From Microbacterium sp. SORGH_AS_0428 (GTDB taxonomy: Bacteria > Actinomycetota > Actinomycetes > Actinomycetales > Microbacteriaceae), in assembly GCF_031453615.1 (NCBI RefSeq), contig NZ_JAVIZT010000001.1, positions 1,984,001 to 2,048,000 on the forward strand: 64,000 nucleotides of DNA, given 5' to 3'. Within the stretch, counting starts at the first letter, position 1. Every line of letters starts with the position of its first letter. Positions 34,696 to 43,252 of this stretch are shown here, one piece after another. The notes under the pieces were generated by a model. That model made no database searches. It saw only the letters and a list, made by a program, of their open reading frames with translations, and had not been told where the DNA came from. The translations under genes and the position numbers were made by a program.

Positions 34696-36066
34696 TCAGA
34701 ACGGCGGGGGTGGCCCCGCGGATGGAGGGTCGGGCTCGGGTGACACGAACTCGGGGACGAAGTGCACGCTCGGCGACGGCGGTTCGTCGATGTAGGTGTA
34801 GCCGAGCGGTGAGGTCCACGCGAGGACGCCCGCGTGGACCTGTCTCACGCGCCAGCCGGTGAACTGCTTCATCGAGTGGTGGCGTTGGCACAGTCCCTCG
34901 AGGTTCTCGAGCATGGTGCGCCCGCCCAGGGCGTGGTCGTGCGTGTGGTCGTGCTCGTGGCGGATGGCGGGCACGCGGCATCCGGGGAACCGGCAGTGCG
35001 CGTCGCGAGCGCGCAGCCGGCGTCGAAGATCGGGTGTGGGCTGATAGCGGTCGGTGGCGAGTACCTGGCCCGACGCAGGATGGGTCAGCAGGCGGTCCCA
35101 GCCCGGGGCGGCGCCGGCGAGCAGTCGTGCGGTCTCGGCGTCGATCGGTGCACGTCCGGCGAGGTCGGCCGGATGCTCGGATGCGTGCAGCAGAGTGAGC
35201 GCGGGCACGACGACCTGCACGTGGGCGCGGATGGCGCCGAGGGCGCCGGGTTGGTCGTCGCCCGCGGTGGGATCGGCCGTCGGCGCCGCGCTCAGGAGGA
35301 GGTCGGTGAAGACATCCGCACGCACCTGATCCATCGTGCGCGCGTCTGACGCCACGATCTCGTCTGTTGCGTCGCCGCTCGTGCGCCGTCGTTGCGCGGC
35401 GGCTCCGCGGGCGTCGTGGATGACGGTGGCCATTCGGGTGAGGCGGTCGTGGATGGCGTCGCCCAGCAGCAGGGGGATGGTGGCGGTCAGCTCGCACATC
35501 CCGTCGTCGAGGGGCTGAACGGTGACGGCCCGCATCTCGGCCGCATCGCGGTGGCGCTCCGTGAGGGTGCGCGGATGCAGTCGCTCGGCGATCATCTGCA
35601 CACTCGTGCGGACCCGGCCCGCGGTGTCTTCCTCGCACCGCACGAGCGCGTGCTGCTCGAACTCTGCGCGCGTGTGCGTGGGCAGGCCGCCGCCGCTCTC
35701 GCTGATCACGCGGACATGTGCCTGCGTGATCTGCCCCGCCTCCCATGCGTCGACGGTGGCCGGATAGCTCGTCACGAGATCGGCGGCCTCGACCATCCGA
35801 CGCTGCATCGTGCGGTCGGAGATCCGCAGCGGAACGGCCAGTTCGCTTGCGATCGCGCGGTGGGCCATGTCGGCGCCGCGCGCGGACCGACTCTGCCCGT
35901 CGCTCATCCGGCACGCGAGCTCCTCCGCGCGCGCGAGTGCGCGCACCAGACGTGCCTGCGCTGCGGCGAGGTCTGCCTGCGCCGCATCCACCTGGTGTGC
36001 GATGGATGCGAGCGCCGCTGCATCCGCGTCGGAGAGACCGACGACGCTCGCAACCTTCGAAGACAT
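34696..36066 (-). CDS. DUF222/13E12-type HNH endonuclease-like protein
   Basis: 456 aa. The N-terminal DUF222 region (about 1-300) has a leading coiled coil (AHQVDAAQADLAAAQARLVRALARAEEL), followed by an HNH nuclease domain (about 350-425) with CRFPGC, HEHDHTHDHALGG and NLEGLCQRHH. This is the 13E12 repeat family of actinobacteria, some members of which in Mycobacterium tuberculosis are LexA-controlled. Here the promoter carries TATTCT six nt before ATG 36066 and an overlapping SOS-like box. The C-terminal 30 residues are Pro-rich. The true function is uncertain: nuclease or domesticated mobile element. Confidence 0.88.
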   Translation of the reverse strand: MSSKVASVVGLSDADAAALASIAHQVDAAQADLAAAQARLVRALARAEELACRMSDGQSRSARGADMAHRAIASELAVPLRISDRTMQRRMVEAADLVTSYPATVDAWEAGQITQAHVRVISESGGGLPTHTRAEFEQHALVRCEEDTAGRVRTSVQMIAERLHPRTLTERHRDAAEMRAVTVQPLDDGMCELTATIPLLLGDAIHDRLTRMATVIHDARGAAAQRRRTSGDATDEIVASDARTMDQVRADVFTDLLLSAAPTADPTAGDDQPGALGAIRAHVQVVVPALTLLHASEHPADLAGRAPIDAETARLLAGAAPGWDRLLTHPASGQVLATDRYQPTPDLRRRLRARDAHCRFPGCRVPAIRHEHDHTHDHALGGRTMLENLEGLCQRHHSMKQFTGWRVRQVHAGVLAWTSPLGYTYIDEPPSPSVHFVPEFVSPEPDPPSAGPPPPF

Positions 36067-36072
36067 GTTCTA
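36057..36072. promoter_or_regulatory. SOS-like LexA box at the DUF222-HNH start
   Basis: TCGAAG-ACAT-GTTCTA matches the actinobacterial LexA consensus TCGAAC-n4-GTTCGA at 10 of 12 positions. It covers the predicted transcription start and the first codons of the DUF222-HNH gene, where a repressor would act. Confidence 0.5.
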
Positions 36073-36272
36073 AGAATAGGAGGGGCCTCGGACATCGCCG
36101 CCCAGATCGCGAGCGCGGATCTCGTCTCGCGCGGCCGACTCGACGACGGACGCTTGCGGCGACATAGCGACCGCATTGCCACGACCTGTCTCGCAGGCTG
36201 CGCAGGCGCCAGGGCCGGACAATTGAGAATCGATCTCGGATCGTTGTCTCCGGGGCGGGCGTAGCCTGACGA

Positions 36273-36296
36273 TGCGCACGGTTACATACGTGCGCA
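36273..36296. promoter_or_regulatory. 8-bp-arm palindrome before the alcohol dehydrogenase gene
   Basis: TGCGCACG (36273-36280) and CGTGCGCA (36289-36296) are perfect inverted arms with 8-nt spacing, 25 nt before the start codon. It may be an operator or a leader hairpin. No regulator gene is adjacent. Confidence 0.45.
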
Positions 36297-36320
36297 TTGA
36301 GTTTTCTCAGGAGGTTCGCC

Positions 36321-37427
36321 ATGTCCACCACCGCCCTCGCAGCCGTGCTCAACGGAGTCGACGAGTCGTTCGTCTTCGAAGACGTCGTGCTCCAGGATCC
36401 CCGTCCCGACGAACTGCTCGTCCGCATCGTCGCGGCCGGTCTGTGCCACACCGACCTCGCCGTGCAGCACGGCCACATCCCGAGCGCCTTCCCGCGCGTG
36501 CTCGGCCATGAAGGCGCAGGCATCGTGGAGCGCGTCGGCGCGGACGTGACCGACTTCGTCGAAGGCGACCACGTCGCCGTGTCGTTCGCTTCGTGCGGTC
36601 GCTGCGAGAACTGCCTCGCGGGACGACCCGCCTACTGCCTGCAGTTCATGCTCCTCAACATCGGCGGCGTGCGCGCCGACGGGACCGGCACGATGGCTCT
36701 CCCCGACGGCGGCGAGGTCGTCGGCAGCTTCTTCGGACAGTCGTCGTTCGCGACGCACGCCCTCGTCGCGGCGCGCAACGCGGTCAAGATCGACAAGGAC
36801 GTCCCCCTCGAGCTCGTGGGTCCGCTCGGATGCGGCATCCAGACCGGCGCGGGCACCGTGCTCAACTCGCTCGGCGTCGGCGCGGGCGACGCGCTCGTGG
36901 TCAGCGGGACGGGCGCCGTCGGGCTGTCGGCGATCATGGCGGCCAAGGCCGCCGGCGCGACGACGATCGTCGCCGTCGACGTCCTCCCCGAGCGCCTCGA
37001 GGCGGCCAAGCGCCTCGGTGCCACGCACCTCGTGGACGGCAAGGCGGACGACGTCGTCGACCAGATCAAGGCGGCCACGGGTGGCATCGGAGCCGAGTAC
37101 GCGCTCGACACCACGGCGATCCCTGCGGTCATCGGCAATCTCGTCGCCTCCGCGCGCTTCGGCGCGAAGGTCGCCACCGTCGGCGTTCCGAAGCCGGATG
37201 CGGTCGCGCCCGTCGGCCTGTTCTCCGGTTCCGGCGTGACGCTCGTCGGCGCCATCGAAGGCGACGCCGTGCCGCAGACCTTCATCCCGAAGCTGCTCGC
37301 CATGTACAAGGCGGGCGAGTTCCCGTTCGACACCCTTGTGACGACCTACCCGTTCGACGAGATCGAGAAGGCGATAGCCGACACGCAGTCCGGCGTGGCC
37401 GTCAAGGCCGTCCTGGTCATGCCCTGA
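36321..37427 (+). CDS. Zinc-dependent alcohol dehydrogenase (class III/aryl-alcohol type)
   Basis: 368 aa. Medium-chain dehydrogenase with catalytic zinc ligands Cys42 and His63 (GHEGAGIVE), structural zinc Cys92, Cys95, Cys98 and Cys106 (SCGRCENC), and the nucleotide site GTGAVGLSA followed by AVDVLPERLEAAKRLGA, where the Asp favours NAD. The active-site sequence GLCHTDLAV and FFGQSSFATHA resembles aryl-alcohol/benzyl-alcohol dehydrogenases. ATG 36321 is preceded by a perfect AGGAGG six nt upstream, which rules out the longer frame from 36297. It stands alone. Confidence 0.9.
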   Translation: MSTTALAAVLNGVDESFVFEDVVLQDPRPDELLVRIVAAGLCHTDLAVQHGHIPSAFPRVLGHEGAGIVERVGADVTDFVEGDHVAVSFASCGRCENCLAGRPAYCLQFMLLNIGGVRADGTGTMALPDGGEVVGSFFGQSSFATHALVAARNAVKIDKDVPLELVGPLGCGIQTGAGTVLNSLGVGAGDALVVSGTGAVGLSAIMAAKAAGATTIVAVDVLPERLEAAKRLGATHLVDGKADDVVDQIKAATGGIGAEYALDTTAIPAVIGNLVASARFGAKVATVGVPKPDAVAPVGLFSGSGVTLVGAIEGDAVPQTFIPKLLAMYKAGEFPFDTLVTTYPFDEIEKAIADTQSGVAVKAVLVMP

Positions 37428-37433
37428 CCCGCT

Positions 37434-37479
37434 CCTGATCGGGGGCGATCGGTGTGCCCCACCGTCGCCCCCGGTCAGG
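37434..37479 (+). terminator. Long hairpin after the alcohol dehydrogenase gene
   Basis: A 15-bp stem (37434-37448 with 37465-37479, one G-U pair) begins seven nt after the stop codon. No T tract follows. Confidence 0.6.
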
Positions 37480-37578
37480 GCAACGACGACCCGGACGAAT
37501 CCACAGCCGCATCCCGCGGCGATCACGGGCGGGGCCGCCTCGGGCACAATTGTGTGTCGGTGGATCAGGAAGGCCCTC

Positions 37579-37656
37579 ATGCCGCGTTCGTCCCGGAGCT
37601 ACGGAGGAGTGACGCTCTCTCGCGTAGAGCTCGACAAGCTCGTTCCGGTGGAATGA
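37579..37656 (+). CDS. Possible 25-codon ORF before a membrane protein gene
   Basis: ATG 37579 has AGGAAGG six nt upstream, and the 25-codon frame stops five nt before ATG 37661 of the next gene, so ribosomes could pass from one to the other. The peptide (MPRSSRSYGGVTLSRVELDK, then five more residues) is not recognised. It is supported only by the ribosome site and spacing. The palindrome CACAATTGTG lies upstream near 37545. Confidence 0.3.
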   Translation: MPRSSRSYGGVTLSRVELDKLVPVE

Positions 37657-37660
37657 CCCG

Positions 37661-38452
37661 ATGACGCGCCCGCAGCCGAGCAGAGGCCGCATCCTCCACC
37701 GCATCGTCAGGGCCGCCGTGCTGCTCAGCGCCGGCGCCGCCGTCGTGGTGCTGTTCTCGCTGATGACGGACGCGATCGAGGTGGAACAGGCGATACCGGT
37801 GAACATCGCGCTGGGCATCGCCGCCGGTCTCATCTCCAGCATCCGGTACTTCACGGTGCGGCTTCCCATCGCGATGGATCCCACCACGATCGAAGCGGGG
37901 AGCGAGACGTGGGGTCGCCTGCGCGGACTCACGGGCGACATCGGCTTCGCGCTCCTGGTCGGCGTCGCCGGGTGGATCGCCGTCTGGATCGTCCGCGCGC
38001 TCTCGCTGCAGCCCGACCAGTCCTCGGCCGGCGACGGGCTCGCGCTGTTCTTCATCGGCGCCGCCTGGTCGGCGGGATGGCTGCTGACCACCGTCGCGGT
38101 GTTCCTGGTGTGGATGCCGGCGGCCGCGTTCATCGGGATGCGGCGAGCCCGCCGTCGGGGTGCGACCCCGAGCAGCGGCTGGCGCATCCTCGCGTGGGCG
38201 CTCGTCGGCCTGGACATCGTCGTCCTCGTGATGATCGCGGATGCGGTCTTCGTTCCGAAGGAGCACGCCGGCCCCCTGGCGTGGTGGCAGATCGTTCTGT
38301 CGGTGCTCGCCGGGATCGTGGGCCTGCTGCTGATCCTGCTGGCGCTCGCCGCCGTGTCGTGGCGCTGGTGGCCGAAGAGGCGGCGGCGGGGCGGGAAGGC
38401 ACCGACCGCGGTGGTCGCGCCTCCGCCCCGGCCCCACGAACCCGAGCGTTGA
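37661..38452 (+). CDS. Hypothetical five-pass membrane protein
   Basis: 263 aa with about five or six hydrophobic segments (about 15-38, 45-62, 90-110, 120-155, 175-195, 205-230), then a basic tail WWPKRRRRGG and a Pro-rich end. Not recognised. ATG 37661 follows a possible short ORF. The next gene starts 35 nt later, and both encode membrane proteins. Confidence 0.7.
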   Translation: MTRPQPSRGRILHRIVRAAVLLSAGAAVVVLFSLMTDAIEVEQAIPVNIALGIAAGLISSIRYFTVRLPIAMDPTTIEAGSETWGRLRGLTGDIGFALLVGVAGWIAVWIVRALSLQPDQSSAGDGLALFFIGAAWSAGWLLTTVAVFLVWMPAAAFIGMRRARRRGATPSSGWRILAWALVGLDIVVLVMIADAVFVPKEHAGPLAWWQIVLSVLAGIVGLLLILLALAAVSWRWWPKRRRRGGKAPTAVVAPPPRPHEPER

Positions 38453-38487
38453 GCCGTCGCGTCGGTACCCACTGGCATGGTGGCGGC

Positions 38488-38913
38488 ATGGTCACACCGT
38501 TCGAGTTCCGGCGCACACCCACGCCCGCCGACCTGAAGGCTTACAGGTCCCTGTCCGAAGAGGAACGTCTGCAGGCGCGACTCGCGCTCGCGGGTAAGCC
38601 GCAGGTCAACACGGCGGTCGCCGTCTCCGCCACCGCTCTCGTCGTGGCCACCATGGGCTTCGTCCCCCGGCTCACCGCAGGCTGGTCCCTGTCGAACCTG
38701 GTGTTCGTCCTGGTCTTCTGTTTCGCGGTCATCTCCTTCGCGGGGATGGCCGTCGTGTTCGCAGGCCTCGACCCGCAGCGCACACGTCGCGCCTGGCGGG
38801 AGGCCTTCGACTACGTCGACGCCCACCATCCTCCGAAGGCTCGGGATACGGATCCGAACAGGTCGCTTCTCACCCGGTGGTGGAGGCGCCTCGCATCGAA
38901 GAGCGCTCGCTGA
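38488..38913 (+). CDS. Hypothetical two-pass membrane protein
   Basis: 141 aa. A charged N-terminal part (ADLKAYRSLSEEERLQARLALAGKP) is followed by two membrane segments (about 45-62 and 70-92) and a basic C-terminus. Not recognised. ATG 38488 fits the hydrophobicity pattern; CATGGT six nt upstream may be a -10 box. It ends 39 nt before the convergent XRE gene. Confidence 0.65.
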   Translation: MVTPFEFRRTPTPADLKAYRSLSEEERLQARLALAGKPQVNTAVAVSATALVVATMGFVPRLTAGWSLSNLVFVLVFCFAVISFAGMAVVFAGLDPQRTRRAWREAFDYVDAHHPPKARDTDPNRSLLTRWWRRLASKSAR

Positions 38914-38951
38914 ACGACCGGCACGGCCGCCCGGCGACCAGCGCGGGGTGC

Positions 38952-39794
38952 TCAGTCGACGCGGCCGAACTCCTGCACGCCGACCACGTCCAGCAGCCGC
39001 AGCTTCTCCTCGTCGCTCGAACCGGGTTCCGCGGTGAGCACGAGGAGGGCCTGCGACTGGTCCTCGGTGAACAGCACCTGGCAGTCCACCTCGATCGGTC
39101 CGATCTCGGGGTGCACGAGCACTTTGTGATCGCTGAACCGGCGCGCCACTTCCTGCCTGTCCCAGAGCACGGCGAACTCTTCGCTGACCCCCAGCAGCTC
39201 GTCGACGAGCGCCTGGGCACGAGTTCCCTCGACGGCCAACACGGCGCGAAGCCCGGAAACGAGAGCGCGTGACTGCCGTCCGTGATCGTCGCGCGGATAG
39301 CGGGCACGTGCCGCATCCGGATGCGCGAACCAGCGGTAGGCCTCGTAGCGATCCCACCCCCTCGCCCCCGCGTGGTCGCCGAGCAATGCCGCGCCCATCC
39401 GGTTCTGCAGCAGCGTCTCGCCCAGCGACGAGATGATGACGGCGGGCGTATCGCCGAGGCGGTCGAACACGCGCTGCAGCGGGGGCGCCACGTGGTCGCG
39501 GGCCAGGATGCGGTCGGGAGCGTTGTGCCCGGCGACGCGGAAGAGATAGTCGCGCTCGTCCGCCGACAGCCGCATAGCCCGTGCGAGCGAGGCGAGCATC
39601 TGCGTGCTCGGTTGCGGGCCGCGCTGCTGTTCGAGGCGCGTGTAGTAGTCCGTGGACATCGCCGCGAGCTGCGCGACCTCCTCGCGGCGCAGGCCCCTCG
39701 CGCGTCGGCGCGGCCCCGTCGGCAGCCCCACGTCGCCGGGGCGCAGTTGTTCGCGACGTGCGCGGAGGAAATCGGCGAGGGCGACGCGATCCAT
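38952..39794 (-). CDS. XRE-family regulator with MmyB-like ligand domain
   Basis: 280 aa. The HTH (about residues 20-80) reads RARGLRREEVAQLAAMSTDYYTRLEQQRGPQPS, the form seen in actinobacterial MmyB-type regulators, followed by the PAS-like MmyB domain with HPEIGPIEVDCQVL and LVLTAEPGS. The ligand is unknown. ATG 39794 fits the family start; the frame from 39878 is longer than usual. It is divergent from a bleomycin-resistance-like gene, a possible target. Confidence 0.88.
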   Translation of the reverse strand: MDRVALADFLRARREQLRPGDVGLPTGPRRRARGLRREEVAQLAAMSTDYYTRLEQQRGPQPSTQMLASLARAMRLSADERDYLFRVAGHNAPDRILARDHVAPPLQRVFDRLGDTPAVIISSLGETLLQNRMGAALLGDHAGARGWDRYEAYRWFAHPDAARARYPRDDHGRQSRALVSGLRAVLAVEGTRAQALVDELLGVSEEFAVLWDRQEVARRFSDHKVLVHPEIGPIEVDCQVLFTEDQSQALLVLTAEPGSSDEEKLRLLDVVGVQEFGRVD

Positions 39795-39876
39795 GCGTCC
39801 ATTGTGCGCGGCGCGCCGCATCCGGAACCAGGGACCCGCGATCCGCCCGTGACGCGGCACGGCTAGAGTGCCCCGC

Positions 39877-40242
39877 ATGACCGACCGAGCGGTTCCCCAC
39901 CTGCCCTCCCGCGACTTCGAGGCGACAGTCGCGTTCTACGGCGGCTTCGGATTCCGGCCCACGTACCGCGACAGCGGGTGGCTGATCCTGGAGCGCGGTG
40001 ACCTTCAGCTCGAGTTCTTTCCTCACGCCGAGCTGGACCCGACGCGGAGCTCCTTCATGTGCGGCCTGCGCGTCGACGATCTCGACACGCTCTACGAGGC
40101 CATCCGGGCGAGCGGCGTCGCCGAGCGGACCGAGAGGCACCCGCGGCTGCACGCCCCGCTCCGTCAGCCGTGGGGGCGTCGCGTCGCGCACCTCATCGAC
40201 CTCGACGGCACGCAGCTGAATCTCATCGAGAACGAGGTCTAG
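39877..40242 (+). CDS. Bleomycin-resistance-like VOC protein
   Basis: 121 aa. MTDRAVPHLPSRDFEATVAF, GGFGFRPTYRDSGWLILERG, LQLEFFP and LRVDDLDTL match the bleomycin-binding (Sh ble-like) VOC group. These proteins sequester metal-bleomycin antibiotics, but many environmental members have no known ligand. ATG 39877 has TAGAGT seven nt upstream, so it is leaderless. It is convergent with the next gene, which it overlaps by four bases at the stops. Confidence 0.85.
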   Translation: MTDRAVPHLPSRDFEATVAFYGGFGFRPTYRDSGWLILERGDLQLEFFPHAELDPTRSSFMCGLRVDDLDTLYEAIRASGVAERTERHPRLHAPLRQPWGRRVAHLIDLDGTQLNLIENEV

Positions 40243-40760
40243 GCGAGCTCCACGCGCCGGAACAGACGCCACGAGCGTGCGCCGACCACGAATGCGACCG
40301 TCGCCACCACGGCGGGGACCATGAGCCACTCCGCGCCCCCCGACCAGCCGATGCCGATGCCATCCGGGTTCGAGAACGCGATGACGGGGACGAAGAGGAA
40401 GCGCGCCTGGGCGCTCATCGGCGCGGCCGCATCGACGACCGCCAGCATTCCTCCGGCGAACGCGAGGAAGATCACCCAGTACGTGAACAGAGCAGCCATG
40501 CCGGCAAGCACTCCGATCGACCACAGCGGCCTCAACTGCCCACCCTCGCCGTATCGTGCCGCCAGTGCGCGCGGCGAGCCGAGGTCGCCGAGTGCCGCCT
40601 CGAGGGGTCGCGGATCATCATCGATCTCCTCTCGCAACGAGCGCAGGATGCGGCGGCGTTCGGATGCGGGCACCACGGCTTCGAGGTGCCAGTCGACGCG
40701 CATCAGGTAGAGCGATGCGCGGAGCCCCGTCGAGCGCCGGGTGGATCGTGAACCGGTCAT
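40239..40760 (-). CDS. Membrane protein cotranscribed with a PadR regulator (HAAS-like)
   Basis: 173 aa. The N-terminal part (about 15-60: LEAVVPASERRRILRSLREEI...ALGDLGSPRALAARYGEG) looks like a HAAS signalling domain, which usually pairs with PadR; three membrane segments follow (about 75-97, 110-125, 145-165). Its ATG overlaps the PadR stop by four bases. PadR-HAAS pairs are common operons; the HAAS protein is thought to pass a signal to or from the membrane. Confidence 0.8.
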   Translation of the reverse strand: MTGSRSTRRSTGLRASLYLMRVDWHLEAVVPASERRRILRSLREEIDDDPRPLEAALGDLGSPRALAARYGEGGQLRPLWSIGVLAGMAALFTYWVIFLAFAGGMLAVVDAAAPMSAQARFLFVPVIAFSNPDGIGIGWSGGAEWLMVPAVVATVAFVVGARSWRLFRRVELA

Positions 40761-41104
40761 GCGCCTTCCCTTCCGGAGGTGAGTGCGAGATCGACGGCCG
40801 ATGCCGTCTGCTCCCACTGCGCGCGGGCGTCGGCGAGCGCTGCCACGCCCGCAGCGGTGAGCGAGAAGTACTTCCGAGGCGGTCCGCTCGGCGATGGCTT
40901 GGAGGCCGTCGTCACCCAGCCGTCGCGCTCCATCCGGTTCAACACCGGGTAGACCAGACCCGTGCTCGCATCCAGGCCGAGCGCAGCGAGCCTCTCGACG
41001 AGTTCGTAGCCGTAGGACTCCCGCGCATCGATGAGGTGCAGCGTGAGCATCGGAAGCACCGCCCGTGTGAGCTGCGCATCCTGTCGAGCCTGTATCCGTG
41101 ACAC
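40757..41104 (-). CDS. PadR-family transcriptional regulator
   Basis: 115 aa. Winged HTH with LTLHLIDARESYGYELVERLAALGLDASTGLVYPVLNRMERDGWVTT and PRKYFSLTAAG, the PadR core, then a short helical end. I choose GTG 41104 because TACTAG (41106-41111) lies close upstream and the N-terminal length then fits the family; the frame extends to ATG 41140. It forms an operon with the HAAS-like membrane protein and is divergent from an SDR gene. Confidence 0.88.
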   Translation of the reverse strand: MSRIQARQDAQLTRAVLPMLTLHLIDARESYGYELVERLAALGLDASTGLVYPVLNRMERDGWVTTASKPSPSGPPRKYFSLTAAGVAALADARAQWEQTASAVDLALTSGREGA

Positions 41105-41217
41105 GCTAGTAGTGAAACACGAATAGCGGTCGTCCGCCATCCCGGTGAGCGGGGGAGCGGCGATCCCCCGATGATCGCTCCCTTCCCGGACGCGGGGATG
41201 CGGGCGACGCTTGCGGC

Positions 41218-41985
41218 ATGGACATCACCGGAAACACCGTCTTCATCCCCGGCGCGACCAGCGGCATCGGACTGGCGCTCGCGGTCCGCCTACAGCAGGC
41301 GGGTAACACCGTCATCGTCGGCGGCCGGCGCCGGCAGCTCCTCGAGACGATCGCCGCAGAGCACCCCGGCATCGACACCGTCGAGATCGACACGGCGGAT
41401 GCGGCATCCGTCTGCACCGCCGCCGCATCCGTCATCGAACGCCACCCCGCCCTGAACGTGCTCGTCACGATGGCGGGCATCATGCACGTCGAGGACTGGA
41501 CGACGCCCGACGGCTTCCTCGCCTCGGCCGAGCAGACCGTCACCACCAACGTGCTCGGTCCCATCCGCCTCATCGCCGCCGTCATCGATCAGCTGCGCGC
41601 ACAGCCGGCTTCGACGATCATCACGGTCTCGTCCGGCCTCGCCTTCGCGCCGCTCGCCGCGACCCCCAGCTACAACGCGTCGAAGGCGGCCATCCACATG
41701 CTCAGCGAGTCGCTGCGCCTGCAGCTGGCGGGAACGTCTGTCGCGGTGAAAGAGCTCGAACCGCCCTCCGTCGCGACCGATCTTCTGCCGGGTCAGCGCG
41801 ACAGCGCATTCGCGATGCCCCTCGATGCGTTCGCCGATGAGGTCATGCGCCTGCTGCGCGATCAGCCCGATGCGCCGGAGATCCAGGTCGAGCGCGTCAA
41901 GTTCCTCCGGTACGGCGAGGCGCGCGGCGACTACGACCAGGTGGTCGCGACGCTCAACCGGTCCGACCCGCACGGCAAGGGGTGA
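41218..41985 (+). CDS. Short-chain dehydrogenase/reductase (DltE-like)
   Basis: 255 aa. Classical SDR: GATSGIG cofactor motif near residue 12, RRRQ after beta-2, TMAG in place of NNAG, Ser in VSSG and the catalytic YNASKAA. The C-terminal part (AVKELEPPSVATDLLPGQ) resembles the DltE-like SDR group. Arg after the second strand suggests NADP. Substrate unknown. It is divergent from the PadR operon, whose product may control it. Confidence 0.88.
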   Translation: MDITGNTVFIPGATSGIGLALAVRLQQAGNTVIVGGRRRQLLETIAAEHPGIDTVEIDTADAASVCTAAASVIERHPALNVLVTMAGIMHVEDWTTPDGFLASAEQTVTTNVLGPIRLIAAVIDQLRAQPASTIITVSSGLAFAPLAATPSYNASKAAIHMLSESLRLQLAGTSVAVKELEPPSVATDLLPGQRDSAFAMPLDAFADEVMRLLRDQPDAPEIQVERVKFLRYGEARGDYDQVVATLNRSDPHGKG

Positions 41986-41989
41986 TGCC

Positions 41990-42073
41990 GCGACATGTGC
42001 ACGGTCCCTGGTGCGGATGCGGCTGCCGTGACCGCGGGCGCAACACCTGCCCCGCCGATCGTGCATATGTCGC
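41990..42073. repeat. 84-bp inverted-repeat element, copy A3
   Basis: GCGACATGTGCACG (41990-42003) and CGTGCATATGTCGC (42060-42073), 13 of 14 matching. It begins four nt after the SDR stop. The remaining 195 nt up to the GIY-YIG gene show no gene. Confidence 0.72.
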
Positions 42074-42268
42074 AGCACACCGCTGCGGCGAGCGGGGCGG
42101 ATGGACCGTGTCGCTACCCGCGCGACGCGGTCTCGTCGCGCACGAGAGTTTCGTCACGTTCGGCTCGGGAGGAGACCGGGCGGGTGTCCGGGTTCGTCCG
42201 GGATGCGGCGGCGACCGCGGCGCGGGCAGGCCCGGACCGTACGCTCGGGCCAGAGCCCGAGGAGCACA

Positions 42269-43129
42269 GTGATCAGATTCACCGACTTCATGCCCGTACC
42301 TGCGCCCGAGCGCACGAAGGTGAAGTTCAACATCCGTGCGGGGGTCGGCGGCGCGGCCGCCTACGACCTGCTGATGGCCGACGACCCCGAGCCCTGGCTG
42401 TCGATGACGAGGTACCGCTCCCGGCAGCAGAACAACAATATGGGCCGCGCGGAATATGTCCTTGCGTTCGCGCAGTACTACCCCTACGGGCCCGAGTACT
42501 TCATGTTCGGCGGCTTCTTCCGCGTCGCACCGACCGTTCCCGAGACGCTGGGGGACGACGGCTATCTGCTCACCCCGCTCGACCGGTACTCGGAGTACGT
42601 CAAGCGCCTCATCGTGAAGCTGAACGAGCCCATCGGTCGCAACCTCTACCTCCGCTCCTACGACAACCTGCAGGCGGGTCCGCTCGCCCCCGAGGTGTAC
42701 GAGCTGGCCCCGGATGTGAAGCTCGGCGCCTTCCCCGGGTATCAGAACGTGCGGCTGCGGCACCGGGATCTGCAGCGCATCATCGCGAACGACGAGCCGA
42801 GCTGGAAGGACGCCCTCTCCAGCGTCAAGGGCGTCTACGTCATCACCGATCTCAGCGATGGGCGCCTCTACGTCGGCTCGGCGTCGGGCGAGGCGAACGG
42901 TCTCTGGCAGCGGTGGGCGGGCTACGCGCACCTTGCCAACCTCTCCGGCGGCAACCGGGATCTCGAGCTGCTCAAGCTCACGCGCGGCGACGGTCACATC
43001 GTCGAGCACTTCCAGTACTCGATCCTCGAGATCTTCGACCCCAAGACCCGCGCGGAGACCATCCTGCAGCGCGAGTCGTTCTGGAAGCTCGCCCTCGACA
43101 GCCGCGCTCACGGGCTCAACGCCAACTGA
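42269..43129 (+). CDS. GIY-YIG nuclease-domain protein
   Basis: 286 aa. The C-terminal GIY-YIG domain (about 185-286) has KGVYVITDLSDGRLYVGSASG, RWAGYAHL, a conserved Glu in ILQRESFWK and the final SRAHGLNAN. The N-terminal 180 residues are a separate domain (FNIRAGVGGAAAYDLLM, RVAPTVPETLGDDGYLL) common in actinobacterial proteins of this architecture; its role is unknown. GTG 42269 has GAGGAG upstream; the frame from 42101 lacks similarity. Some relatives are DNA-repair or defence nucleases, but nothing nearby supports a defence system. Confidence 0.85.
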   Translation: MIRFTDFMPVPAPERTKVKFNIRAGVGGAAAYDLLMADDPEPWLSMTRYRSRQQNNNMGRAEYVLAFAQYYPYGPEYFMFGGFFRVAPTVPETLGDDGYLLTPLDRYSEYVKRLIVKLNEPIGRNLYLRSYDNLQAGPLAPEVYELAPDVKLGAFPGYQNVRLRHRDLQRIIANDEPSWKDALSSVKGVYVITDLSDGRLYVGSASGEANGLWQRWAGYAHLANLSGGNRDLELLKLTRGDGHIVEHFQYSILEIFDPKTRAETILQRESFWKLALDSRAHGLNAN

Positions 43130-43252
43130 GCCGGCGCCTGTGGCGCCCGGCCCGATGTCCGGATTCGTCCGGGAGTGGTCTTCCCGGGCGGGCAGGGCCC
43201 TCCGCTGCACCTAGCGTCGAGGCGTCATGACGCACGGCGAGAGGACACGGGC

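Noticed and set aside
37417-40524. A 1035-codon open frame on the minus strand
   Set aside because: It runs antisense to several supported genes and through the XRE regulator in another frame. No domain is visible.
42269-43129. GIY-YIG gene as part of a mobile intron or defence system
   Set aside because: It is a free-standing chromosomal gene with an extra N-terminal domain, and neighbours are ordinary metabolic and membrane genes.
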